From Gammaproteobacteria bacterium (GTDB taxonomy: Bacteria > Pseudomonadota > Gammaproteobacteria > Granulosicoccales > Granulosicoccaceae): a stretch of 6,205 nt of DNA. Within the stretch, counting starts at the first letter, position 1; every line of letters starts with the position of its first letter. The translations under genes and the position numbers were made by a program. Positions 1 to 6,205 of the stretch are shown here, in pieces. The notes beneath the pieces are model-generated. The model did no database searches and was not told where the DNA came from. It saw nothing but the letters and a program-made list of their open reading frames with translations. Where the stretch lies: positions 1 through 6,205 of the forward strand of contig JAGRHW010000217.1 of assembly GCA_020444765.1 (NCBI GenBank), read 5' to 3'.

Positions 1-140
1 GAAACGTAATCTGTCTCTATAACCTTCTGTTTCTCAAGCCTTATCCCGGCCGTCTTTCCGGAAAAATTAATCGTCCGTAACGTTGTTCTAACAATTCCTG
101 CTGATTTAGTTCTCATTTTTATTGTGATCCGGTCGATATG
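1..140. other. Upstream non-coding region, no supported gene
   Basis: No convincing gene is seen here. In the + direction two frames hit stops by position 22. The third is open only from the window edge to a TAA at 78-80 (25 codons), which could be the tail of an upstream gene but is too short to judge. Two small perfect inverted repeats are present: TTTCCGGAAA at 55-64, and TTGTT-CT-AACAA at 83-94. A weak sigma70-like pair can be proposed, TTGTTC at 83-88 and TTTAGT at 105-110 with a 16-base spacer, which would start a transcript near 117 and include the hairpin and terminator downstream. The matches to consensus are poor (3/6 and 4/6), so this is only a candidate promoter. Confidence 0.5.
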
Positions 141-193
141 TCGAACGACTACAGGCAAAGCCGGTTTCCCGGTCTTGCACTGTGTCGTTTAGA
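141..193 (+). promoter_or_regulatory. Long imperfect leader hairpin
   Basis: The sequence folds back on itself almost completely. Pairs are 144-149 with 184-189 (AACGAC/GTCGTT), 151-154 with 180-183 (ACAG/CTGT), 155-158 with 175-178 (GCAA/TTGC), a G-T wobble at 160/173, and 161-164 with 169-172 (CCGG/CCGG), closed by a TTTC tetraloop. T150 and A179 are bulges and A159/C174 is a mismatch. This gives 18 Watson-Crick pairs. It lies just before a Rho-independent terminator and 80 bases before the start codon, so it is most likely a structured 5' leader element or the body of a small RNA. It matches no riboswitch class I recognise. Confidence 0.55.
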
Positions 194-197
194 TTCG

Positions 198-221
198 ACC
201 GGCGGGATTGCCGGTTTTTTT
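198..221 (+). terminator. Rho-independent terminator in the leader
   Basis: A 6-bp GC-rich stem (ACCGGC at 198-203, GCCGGT at 210-215) with a 6-base loop is followed by an unbroken T run at 215-221. Orientation is + and it ends 48 bases before the start codon of the large gene. With no clear upstream gene, it is either a conditional terminator (attenuator) in that gene's own leader, the end of a small RNA beginning near 117-143, or the terminator of a gene outside the window. The space between the T run and the start codon shows no good promoter, which favours read-through control. Confidence 0.7.
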
Positions 222-253
222 CGATTCCATGGACTTGGACAAACACATGATCG

Positions 254-260
254 AAAAAGG
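254..260 (+). promoter_or_regulatory. Ribosome binding site deciding the start at 270
   Basis: AAAAAGG ends nine bases before the ATG at 270, a workable Shine-Dalgarno spacing. The only other in-frame ATG upstream (138) has no purine-rich site before it and would force translation through the hairpin and terminator. The bases directly after this site, CCGG at 261-264, complete another GCCGG (260-264) that could pair with the CCGGC arm at 199-203, so access to this site might depend on leader folding. That last point is inference. Confidence 0.5.
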
Positions 261-269
261 CCGGATAGC

Positions 270-416
270 ATGGGCACCCCGAAAACTGATTGTACTCGCC
301 GACACTCTGCTGGAATTGCTACAGAAAGGAATAAAACCGGATTCAGCGATTTTTTCAAGACGCTGTTCCCCATAGTTGTATTTTCCGGTTTGCTTGTCAG
401 CGGTGCTGCTTATGCT
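270..416 (+). other. Signal peptide coding region (residues 1-49)
   Basis: A polar, positively charged stretch of about 30 residues ends in FFK. It is followed by the hydrophobic core [19 protein letters not shown] and then GS. The AxA-like motif AYA before G50 fits signal peptidase I cleavage after residue 49. No lipobox cysteine follows, so it is not a lipoprotein. The hydrophobic core is clear; the long n-region ([15 protein letters not shown] onwards) is not typical and may reflect a wrong start or a frameshift. Confidence 0.85.
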
Positions 417-3400
417 GGATCGCTCAGCATCGGGCCTTTCAATCAAGGTGTCTACAGCGGCACCGGACCATTCAATGTTACAGGCACCTGTACCGACCCG
501 GGTGATGATTGCGGTGCTGATGATACCCGCGTCCGAACCGCCGATCTGATTCAGTACAGCTGGTCGATCGCGGCTGCCGATATTGCACCGGGTGATGCGG
601 ATTTTGAGTCAGTCGTTCTCGAACAGACAATCACGCCGGGAACCGGAGCGGACATCAAATTCGAGGAAATCCCGACGATTTGTCTGGCACCACCTCAGGG
701 CTCCGGCGGTACCGATCCCTTATCCTCGATTACCGAAAATCCCGATGGCTCGCAGACGCTGCTGTGTAATCTCGGCAAAATGGGCAACGGCGAGCAATTG
801 TCGTTCAGTGTGCCGGTCAGGCCGCTGGCAACCTCCGTGAATGGCGCCACCTTTACCAGCAGCCAGTTCGTATATGCGCTTGATGCCGACGGCAACAAGG
901 TGGTGCAGAATGTTGTTTATAGCGATAACAACGTCTACGAAATCTCCGCCGCGCCGGCTTTCGATTTGATCGGTAACCGGCGGGCCATTTATCGCGACCA
1001 TGTCGCCAGCTACGATCTCGGCACCGGTAACGGTCCGGAACAAGGTTATGTCTTTTACTGGACTGCACATATCGCGGCGGATCAGGAACGGGCCGGTAAG
1101 GGTGTGGAGGCGCTGTCCAATGAGTTCAGCTTCAACCCGGGGCTGAGGTTCACAAAGTCCGACGGCGTAACGCCTTTTAATCCGGCCTATAAAATCGTCG
1201 AATGCGTGCCGAACAACAGCACCTGGGGCAATGCGGTATTCGGCAAGGAAACCTACAATTCAAATTATCCGCTGGAATCGAAGGTTGTCGATTCAGGGAC
1301 GTGCGCGTACAGCGGCGATCACACTACCGGTTATACCATGACGGTAAGCGGTGCCGATACGACAGGATCGCGCTACCCGAGAGAGACGATCAACGGTTCG
1401 TCTCTGCTTGCCGGACCGTATTTCGTGGCGTCTTATCGTCTTCGTGTATGGATTCCGTTTTCCGCCATCGATGCCGAAGACGGTATTCCGGACAATAACG
1501 TTGGCGCGGTAAAAATCACCAGTTGTCTGTCGGACTTTGATCCGAACAGTCAGTCGGGAATCTCCAATTACGCAGGTGCAACCGAACCGGGCTACAACGG
1601 TACGGCCATGCCGGACGGTGGCGCCAGCAACAACTGCACCGGGCCGGTCGATGCGAAAATATCTGTCGGCGGCAGTTTTAATCATCGGCTGGTTTCGACT
1701 GCCGATGACAAGAGCGGGTTTTCCTACAAGCCATTGCTGGATACCTATCACACTGGTACCGCGATTGCGGAGCCCGGTATGGCGTTTGTGCACTGGTCGC
1801 GGACCTATAACAATGGCAGCGTTGATTTCAACAACGCGACGCAGTGTGTGATTTTCGATAACACCGTTACAAAACTGACTGACCGGGGAAATACAGGCGC
1901 GACACCTGGTAAGTATGCTTATATTGCCGATTATACAGGTGGTGGCTTTGACCATACCCAATGGAAAGTACAATACGGAACAGCACCGCTGAGCGGTGAC
2001 GACCCGCTTGATGGCGATGCAGACAGCTCAGCGGATTTCAATCCGGTCAGTGGCCGTTATGAGGGTAACTGGTCCGCGCAAAAAGCGATGCGTTGTGATA
2101 ATCCGGCGATCACCAACTGGAATGACGATCCCAATGTAATAGGTCTGGACAATATCAATATCGTGCGTCTTCTCGCGATTGATCCGGATACGACCCAACT
2201 GGCTCCCGGACAATACCTGTGGGCCTATGTTCCGCTGGAAATGCGCGACAGCTTCAATGGCGGACCGCACGATGGAACACCGATTCCGGTGGGAACGGTC
2301 GCGGCGGCGATAAGTACCTTCAAAAGTGATGAGTTCTATTCCGGATGGCGTAGTATCAATTACCAGCCATCACCTGAAAACAGCAGTACCGACGGTGACC
2401 GCGTAACGCTTACTCGCGCCAATGTCAATGTCGCCAAATCGACACTTGAACCGGCGTCTCCCGCAGGTACGCCTAGCAGCACACTGGCGGGTAATAATGT
2501 GATCTGGCAACTGGACCCGACGGTCAGCTCGCAGTTACCGGAAGGTACTACGGCGATCAATATGTCCGTGACCGACATTCTGCCGTCGCGTTTGAGCTAT
2601 AATGCAAGCTGTACCACTCAACAGCCAGGCGGCAGGGCGCCAACGCTCGTCGAATATAATACCCCAAATCCGGGTGAGACTCGCCTGACCTGGTCGCTGG
2701 GTGATCTCACGAGTACCGATTCCATATCATCGATTGTTTTCTGTACCTCAACCGATCCTCTGTCGCCCGGCGGTACCGTGGTCATCAATCAGGCAACCGC
2801 CAACGCGGATAATGCTGTGCAGTCGGAACCGGTTTATCAAAGCGTGGCATTGGGCCAGGCGGGTAATATCCAGGCGACCGTATCTGTCGATGTACCGCTG
2901 GACGATCCTGATGACGAACAGCAGTACACGCTGGGTTGGTATAACTTTTCTACCGCGGGTACGGTTCAGGCACCGACGGTTATCAATGTCCTGCCGTATA
3001 ATGGTGATAATGCAGGTCTCTCCTCGCGAAATCCGGCCTCTTCGTTTTCCGGCTCTTTGTCTCTGACCGGCGAACCGCTGGTGACATTCTCGGACGGCAG
3101 CGTGCCTGCCGACGGTGAGCCCGTACTGGGCGTGTTGTATTATTCAGCCGATACCCCATCGACGATCGATCACAACCCGGATAACAATGCCAGTAACTGG
3201 TGCGAGTTCGATGGTACGGGTTTTGTCGGCCATGCCTGCCCGGCGTCCTGGAACGAGGTTACCGCCATCAAGCACGTCTCGAATTACGAGATGCAGCTCG
3301 ACGGCAATCCGCGCCAGGGTTTTCTGATGAGCTACGCATTGCAGGCCAACGGTAATACCAATGGTGATATCTACACCAATGTATTCGGTGTCGATTCAGC

Positions 3401-6205
3401 ATCCTTGCCGGCCGAGCAGTTTATCACCGCCAAAAGCAGTTCCGTTATCGTCGCGTCCTATTCGATTGGCGATCTCGTCTTTGTTGATATGAATGCCAAT
3501 GGCGTCTATGACAGTAGCAGCGATCTGCCGGCTCCGGATGGCGTAAAACTTGAACTTTATCGAACAGTGGACGATTCCCTGGTTGGCAGCACGACCACCA
3601 GTAACGGCCGCTTTCTGTTCGATCGGTTATCCGAGGGTGACTATTACCTGAAGATTCCGGCATCCCTTTTCAAGAGCGGCGGAAAACTACAAGGCTGGGA
3701 TGCAGCGACCGGGCACAAGGCCGCCAATGACGATGCGAACCAGGAGCAGGATCATTCGGGTTTCGTGATCGGCTCGGCTGCCCAGAGTGGTGTACTGACC
3801 GACACAATTTCCTTGTCAGCAAGTCCACCTGCAAATCCATCCGCGGCACCGGCCGGCGATGAGCCTGTTGGCGATAACGTACTTGGCGTATCGGATCCGA
3901 ATACCAATGACGATTTCTCCAATCTGACAATCGATATCGGTCTGGTTACCGGTGATGCCGACAGCGACGGTATTCCGGATATCATCGAATTCGGTTCGGG
4001 CGGGCTGGATGAGCCGGGCGATTCCGATGGTGATGGTACTGCCGATTATCTGGATACGGATTCGGATGCCGACGGTATTCCCGACAGTTCTGAAGCGGGC
4101 TCAAACCCCGATTCTCCGCGCGATTCGGATAACGACGGCAGCGCCGATACGATTGATCGTGACTCCGACGGCGACGGCATTCCGGATGCGCTGGAAGGCA
4201 GCGCCGACAGCGATAACGATGGCAAGCCTGACTATCTGGATACAGACAGCGACAACGATGGTATCGACGACGGCACTGAAGCGTCCACAGGTGCTGACAG
4301 CGATGGTGACGGAATTATCGACCTTTATGATGTCGACGCCACCGGTGGAGAAGATGCCAATGGCGACGGAGTGGATGACGCGGTTTCCGTGCTCGATACC
4401 GACGGTGACGGTAATCCGGATTATCGGGACAACGACTCGGACGGGGACGGTATTCCTGACGATGTCGAGTCTTCGGAAAATGATGCTGACGGTGACGGAA
4501 TGCTTGATCATCTGGACCCGGATACCGATGGCGATGGCATTCCGGACGCGCTCGAAGGTCTGAGCGATCAGGATGGTGACGGGGTCGCAGATTATCTGGA
4601 CCGGGATTCCGATAACGACGGTATCAGCGATTTTATTGAAGTCGGCAGCAGCGGTATCGACAGCGACGGTGACGGTATCGAAGATGTATTCGATGTCGAT
4701 TCAACCGGTGGTGAGGATGCCGATGGCGATGGTATTGATGACGCGGTGGCCGCAGCCGGACTTCGTGATACCGATGCTGACGGTATTGCCGATCATCACG
4801 ATCTGGACAGCGATAACGATGGTTTGACCGACACCCGTGAAACAGGCGGCACCGATGCTGACGCCAACGGCCTGATTGACGGTTTCAGCGATGGCGACGG
4901 TGATGGGCTTGATGATACGGTTCAGAGTGCACTGCTTGCAATACCGGACACGGATGCCGACGGTGAGCCCGATTATCGTGACCTCGATTCGGATAGTGAC
5001 GGCATCAGCGATCTTGTTGAAGCCGGTGGTATCGATGCGGATGCGGATGGCAGGATCGACGCTCCGAGCGATGCCGACAACGACGGGCTCGACGATAATC
5101 TCGCCGCAGCGCCCTTGCCGGTGCCGGATACAGACGGCGACGGTACTGTCGACGTACTCGATCTCGATTCTGACGGCGATGGTATCAGCGATGCGATCGA
5201 GGGCCTCGGCGACACCGATAACGACGGTCTGGCCAACTACCTTGATGGCGACTCCGATGCAGATGGCCTTGCCGATAGTCTGGAAGGTAACGTGGATACC
5301 GACGGTGATGGTATAGCTAATTTTCTGGATATCGACTCTGATGACGATGGCATCGCCGATGCTATCGAAGGCGCCAACGACTACGACAATGATGGTCAGG
5401 CGGATTATCTCGACACCGACGCCGATGGTGACGGTATTGCAGATAGCCTGGAGGGCAATGTCGATACGGACGGTGATGGCACCAGTGACTTTCGTGACCT
5501 CGATGCCGACGGCGATTCCATTGCAGACAGCCTTGAAGGTGCCGGTGACGCTGATACCGATGGTGCGGCCAATTTCCGCGACCTTGACGCTGATGACGAC
5601 GGCATCGCCGATGCCATCGAAGGCGCCAACGATTTCGACAACGATGGTCAGGCGGATTATCTTGACACCGACGCCGATGGTGACGGTATTGCAGATAGCC
5701 TGGAGGGCAATGTCGATACGGACGGTGATGGCAACAGCGACTTTCGTGACCTCGATGCCGACGGCGATGGTCTTGGCGATCAGGTTGAAGGTATCGAGGA
5801 TACCGATTCGGATGGCGCCGCGAACTTCCGTGATACCGACTCAGATGATGATGGCCTGACTGACTCGATGGAAGGTACATCGGATGCCGACGGTGACGGC
5901 GCAGCCGATTATCTGGACAGCGATTCTGATAACGATGGTATCGACGACAGCGCGGAAGGTGCAGCCGATAGCGATGCTGACGGTGTCGCGGATTATCTCG
6001 ACCAGGATTCTGACGCTGACGGCATCGATGACAGCGATGAGAAAGCTGTTGACAGCGATGGCGATGGCATTGCTGACTATCTGGACCGTGATTCCGACAA
6101 CGACGGTATCGACGACGGCGTGGAGGGTGCGGTCGATAGTGATGGCGACGGTGTTGCTGACTATCTGGACGGCGATTCCGATGCTGACGGCATCGATGAC
6201 GGTGA
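270..6205 (+). CDS. Giant secreted calcium-binding repeat protein (DUF11-like, SdrD B-like and thrombospondin type 3-like repeats), 3' partial
   Basis: One frame is open from ATG 270 to the window edge with no stop, giving 1,978 complete residues with the C-terminus missing. Residues 1-49 form a Sec-type signal peptide. Residues 50 to about 1064 are a string of beta-rich, DUF11/Ig-like domains with 14 cysteines in spaced pairs. Residues 1065 to about 1226 resemble an SdrD B domain. From 1229 on the protein is an array of DxDxDGxxD repeats, roughly one third aspartate, of the thrombospondin type 3 kind that bind calcium in loops. The frame is supported by uninterrupted domain logic and by periodic repeats in this frame only. 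The likely role is an exported surface or matrix protein, such as an adhesin or rigid stalk stabilised by calcium. Substrate, partner and anchoring are unknown. It stands alone here, behind a leader with a terminator. ATG 270 was chosen for its Shine-Dalgarno site; the first 30 residues are unusually long and polar for a signal peptide, so the exact N-terminus is uncertain. Confidence 0.96.
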   Translation, partial: MGTPKTDCTRRHSAGIATERNKTGFSDFFKTLFPIVVFSGLLVSGAAYAGSLSIGPFNQGVYSGTGPFNVTGTCTDPGDDCGADDTRVRTADLIQYSWSIAAADIAPGDADFESVVLEQTITPGTGADIKFEEIPTICLAPPQGSGGTDPLSSITENPDGSQTLLCNLGKMGNGEQLSFSVPVRPLATSVNGATFTSSQFVYALDADGNKVVQNVVYSDNNVYEISAAPAFDLIGNRRAIYRDHVASYDLGTGNGPEQGYVFYWTAHIAADQERAGKGVEALSNEFSFNPGLRFTKSDGVTPFNPAYKIVECVPNNSTWGNAVFGKETYNSNYPLESKVVDSGTCAYSGDHTTGYTMTVSGADTTGSRYPRETINGSSLLAGPYFVASYRLRVWIPFSAIDAEDGIPDNNVGAVKITSCLSDFDPNSQSGISNYAGATEPGYNGTAMPDGGASNNCTGPVDAKISVGGSFNHRLVSTADDKSGFSYKPLLDTYHTGTAIAEPGMAFVHWSRTYNNGSVDFNNATQCVIFDNTVTKLTDRGNTGATPGKYAYIADYTGGGFDHTQWKVQYGTAPLSGDDPLDGDADSSADFNPVSGRYEGNWSAQKAMRCDNPAITNWNDDPNVIGLDNINIVRLLAIDPDTTQLAPGQYLWAYVPLEMRDSFNGGPHDGTPIPVGTVAAAISTFKSDEFYSGWRSINYQPSPENSSTDGDRVTLTRANVNVAKSTLEPASPAGTPSSTLAGNNVIWQLDPTVSSQLPEGTTAINMSVTDILPSRLSYNASCTTQQPGGRAPTLVEYNTPNPGETRLTWSLGDLTSTDSISSIVFCTSTDPLSPGGTVVINQATANADNAVQSEPVYQSVALGQAGNIQATVSVDVPLDDPDDEQQYTLGWYNFSTAGTVQAPTVINVLPYNGDNAGLSSRNPASSFSGSLSLTGEPLVTFSDGSVPADGEPVLGVLYYSADTPSTIDHNPDNNASNWCEFDGTGFVGHACPASWNEVTAIKHVSNYEMQLDGNPRQGFLMSYALQANGNTNGDIYTNVFGVDSASLPAEQFITAKSSSVIVASYSIGDLVFVDMNANGVYDSSSDLPAPDGVKLELYRTVDDSLVGSTTTSNGRFLFDRLSEGDYYLKIPASLFKSGGKLQGWDAATGHKAANDDANQEQDHSGFVIGSAAQSGVLTDTISLSASPPANPSAAPAGDEPVGDNVLGVSDPNTNDDFSNLTIDIGLVTGDADSDGIPDIIEFGSGGLDEPGDSDGDGTADYLDTDSDADGIPDSSEAGSNPDSPRDSDNDGSADTIDRDSDGDGIPDALEGSADSDNDGKPDYLDTDSDNDGIDDGTEASTGADSDGDGIIDLYDVDATGGEDANGDGVDDAVSVLDTDGDGNPDYRDNDSDGDGIPDDVESSENDADGDGMLDHLDPDTDGDGIPDALEGLSDQDGDGVADYLDRDSDNDGISDFIEVGSSGIDSDGDGIEDVFDVDSTGGEDADGDGIDDAVAAAGLRDTDADGIADHHDLDSDNDGLTDTRETGGTDADANGLIDGFSDGDGDGLDDTVQSALLAIPDTDADGEPDYRDLDSDSDGISDLVEAGGIDADADGRIDAPSDADNDGLDDNLAAAPLPVPDTDGDGTVDVLDLDSDGDGISDAIEGLGDTDNDGLANYLDGDSDADGLADSLEGNVDTDGDGIANFLDIDSDDDGIADAIEGANDYDNDGQADYLDTDADGDGIADSLEGNVDTDGDGTSDFRDLDADGDSIADSLEGAGDADTDGAANFRDLDADDDGIADAIEGANDFDNDGQADYLDTDADGDGIADSLEGNVDTDGDGNSDFRDLDADGDGLGDQVEGIEDTDSDGAANFRDTDSDDDGLTDSMEGTSDADGDGAADYLDSDSDNDGIDDSAEGAADSDADGVADYLDQDSDADGIDDSDEKAVDSDGDGIADYLDRDSDNDGIDDGVEGAVDSDGDGVADYLDGDSDADGIDDG
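417..2420 (+). other. N-terminal extracellular region with DUF11/Ig-like character (residues 50-717)
   Basis: The mature protein begins with a long beta-rich region high in Gly, Asn, Ser, Thr and aromatics. Around residues 88-215 it has the layout of a DUF11/TIGR01451 conserved repeat: a QYSWSIAA strand, a [10 protein letters not shown] strand, C138, then [18 protein letters not shown] with C166. Later segments (about 220-460 and 460-717) look like further beta-sandwich modules but I cannot assign them to a family. Cysteines at residues 74/81, 138/166, 312/345, 419/456 and 526/609 come in pairs, as expected for disulfides formed outside the cytoplasm. No catalytic motif is apparent. Confidence 0.55.
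2424..2846 (+). other. DUF11-like (TIGR01451-type) domain, residues 719-859
   Basis: The segment opens with [20 protein letters not shown], the usual start of a DUF11 module. It continues with [10 protein letters not shown], an [19 protein letters not shown] strand pair, [19 protein letters not shown], and closes with [12 protein letters not shown]. Those elements (a strand, a D-x-LP-x-xLxY motif, a W/xLGxL motif, and a final N-x-A-x-x strand) are the family's hallmarks. C781 and C825 probably form a disulfide. DUF11 modules are beta-sandwich spacers common in bacterial cell-surface proteins; binding partners here are unknown. Confidence 0.7.
2847..3461 (+). other. Second unassigned beta-rich domain (residues 860-1064)
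   Basis: After the DUF11-like module the chain continues with [44 protein letters not shown] and [10 protein letters not shown], again in the style of a surface-protein beta sandwich that describes a 'V-x-LPYNGD' loop seen in Sdr/DUF11-type proteins. The last two cysteines of the protein's visible part, C978 and C990, lie here. No cysteine occurs after residue 990. I cannot give this a family name with confidence. Confidence 0.45.
3462..3947 (+). other. SdrD B-like domain, residues 1065-1226
   Basis: The pattern [17 protein letters not shown], followed by [23 protein letters not shown] and EGDYYLKIP, reproduces the SdrD B signature (GD-x-VW-x-D-x-NxNGxxD, then GVxVxLY, TTDxxGxYxFxxLxxGxYxV). 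It ends with NLTIDIGLV, matching the family's closing DFG strand. Between residues about 1140 and 1215 there is an Asn/Asp/Ala/Pro-rich insertion. SdrD B modules in staphylococcal Sdr proteins bind calcium and act as rigid spacers between ligand-binding and stalk regions; this position, between the N-terminal domains and the Asp-rich array, is the same relative place. Confidence 0.85.
5334..5516 (+). repeat. Recent 252-bp-period duplication, copy 1
   Basis: This 183-nt tract recurs at 5586-5768, displaced by 252 nt, which is exactly three 84-nt units. Aligned by eye the copies differ at 9 of 183 positions (about 95% identical); 5412-5481 is identical over 70 nt. Three of the nine differences change the residue (Ser/Ala, Tyr/Phe, Thr/Asn). 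Neighbouring units share far less at the DNA level, so this is a recent duplication or a gene-conversion tract. Confidence 0.93.
5586..5768 (+). repeat. Recent 252-bp-period duplication, copy 2
   Basis: Second copy of the tract at 5334-5516. Similarity ends abruptly after 5768: the residues that follow change from [10 protein letters not shown] in copy 1 to [10 protein letters not shown] here. The 70-nt identical block in this copy is 5664-5733. Recombination between the copies would remove or add 84 residues in frame. Confidence 0.93.

Larger units (their letters stand above)
5166..6173 (+). repeat. Twelve tandem 84-bp units in perfect register
   Basis: From 5166 the array becomes strictly periodic: 12 x 84 nt with no insertion or deletion. 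Consensus by residue is DSDxDGIxDxxEGxxDxDxDGxADYLDx. The 10th to 12th positions carry the variable xxEG; the unit ends alternate between ADYLD and a NFRD/DFRD type. Most units have diverged at synonymous sites, so the array is mostly old, apart from one recent internal copy. Any gain or loss of whole units would keep the reading frame. Confidence 0.92.
3954..6205 (+). repeat. Thrombospondin type 3-like calcium-binding repeat array, coding, continues past the edge
   Basis: Residues 1229 onward consist of units of the form DxDxDGIxDxxEG...DxDxDGxADYLDx, each with two calcium-loop motifs; the longer ones have three or four. Unit starts are 3954 (35 residues), 4059 (34), 4161 (28), 4245 (63), 4434 (29), 4521 (28), 4605 (67), 4806 (60), 4986 (60), then twelve units of exactly 28 residues from 5166 to 6173, and a cut unit at 6174. 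A typical 28-residue unit has 9 Asp. The alternating Asp ligands at positions 1, 3, 5 and 9 of each motif are the known calcium ligands of thrombospondin type 3 repeats. The array is very acidic, has no cysteine and should be an extended rod when calcium is bound. Confidence 0.93.

Noticed and set aside
141..221. A cyclic-di-GMP or other known riboswitch, suggested by GGCAAAGCC in a surface-protein leader
   Set aside because: Only this short string resembles the class I aptamer; the conserved GAAA tetraloop, its receptor and the second helix are missing, and the segment is explained by a single long hairpin.
138..269. In-frame ATG at 138 as the start of the large gene
   Set aside because: It has no Shine-Dalgarno site, and it would place the hairpin and Rho-independent terminator inside the coding sequence and add 44 non-signal-like residues before an already long n-region.
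149..446. Small - strand frames over the leader and signal peptide region
   Set aside because: They overlap the terminator, ribosome site and signal peptide of the + strand gene and show no recognisable protein character.
1293..1973. A 226-codon open frame on the - strand
   Set aside because: It lies wholly opposite the large gene, whose + frame is uninterrupted and has clear domains; its product is rich in Arg, Ile and Val with no recognisable motif, as expected for an antisense shadow.
3952..4563. A 203-codon + strand frame overlapping the repeats
   Set aside because: It is a shifted reading of the GAT/GAC-GGT repeats, giving a low-complexity Met/Thr/Ile/Arg product. The repetitive codons remove stops from several frames at once.
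5341..5880. Long overlapping frames on both strands (172 codons each) in the distal array
   Set aside because: Both mirror the 84-nt periodicity of the coding repeat and have low-complexity products (His/Arg-rich on the - strand); they are by-products of composition.
5166..6205. Regularly spaced repeats that might suggest a CRISPR array
   Set aside because: The period is 84 nt, repeats are contiguous without unique spacers, and they encode a protein motif in one open frame.
3954..6205. RTX nonapeptide (GGxGxDxUx) or EF-hand reading of the Asp-rich repeats
   Set aside because: No GGxGxD series is present and no EF-hand helix-loop-helix spacing; the DxDxDGxxD pattern with xADYLD ends fits thrombospondin type 3-like repeats. 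A type I secretion adhesin is also less likely given the N-terminal Sec signal.

Overview
The window is dominated by one very large open reading frame on the + strand. It starts at about position 270 and is still open at the right edge: 1,978 complete codons with no stop. It encodes a secreted, modular, extremely aspartate-rich surface-type protein. The order is a Sec-type signal peptide, then about 1,000 residues of cysteine-paired beta-sandwich-like (DUF11/Ig-like) domains, one SdrD B-like domain, and at least 750 residues of calcium-binding repeats of the thrombospondin type 3 kind (DxDxDGxxD). Composition (roughly mid-50s % GC by eye), a Gram-negative-looking signal peptide and this architecture suggest a proteobacterium, perhaps a free-living gammaproteobacterium. 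That placement is inference; there is no rRNA, tRNA or housekeeping gene to confirm it.

Layout. Positions 1-140 are AT-richer and hold no supported gene. Positions 141-193 can fold into a long imperfect hairpin. Positions 198-221 form a good Rho-independent terminator pointing towards the big gene but lying upstream of it. The 5' arm of the terminator stem can pair equally well with a segment inside the first hairpin, so the leader has the geometry of a transcription attenuator. A Shine-Dalgarno-like AAAAAGG at 254-260 serves the ATG at 270. The signal peptide is encoded by 270-416, the N-terminal domains by 417-3461, the SdrD B-like domain by 3462-3947, and the calcium-repeat array from 3954 to the edge.

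The repeat array has two grades. Nine irregular units (28 to 67 residues) occupy 3954-5165. Twelve consecutive units of exactly 28 residues (84 nt) occupy 5166-6173, and a thirteenth is cut by the edge. Inside the regular part a tract of 183 nt recurs 252 nt later (three units) with only 9 differences, a recent internal duplication.

The likely role is an exported, calcium-stiffened stalk or adhesin/matrix protein, with the N-terminal domains carried on or next to a long acidic rod. How it is anchored cannot be known because the C-terminus lies outside the window. No second gene, mobile element, RNA gene or CRISPR array is supported.
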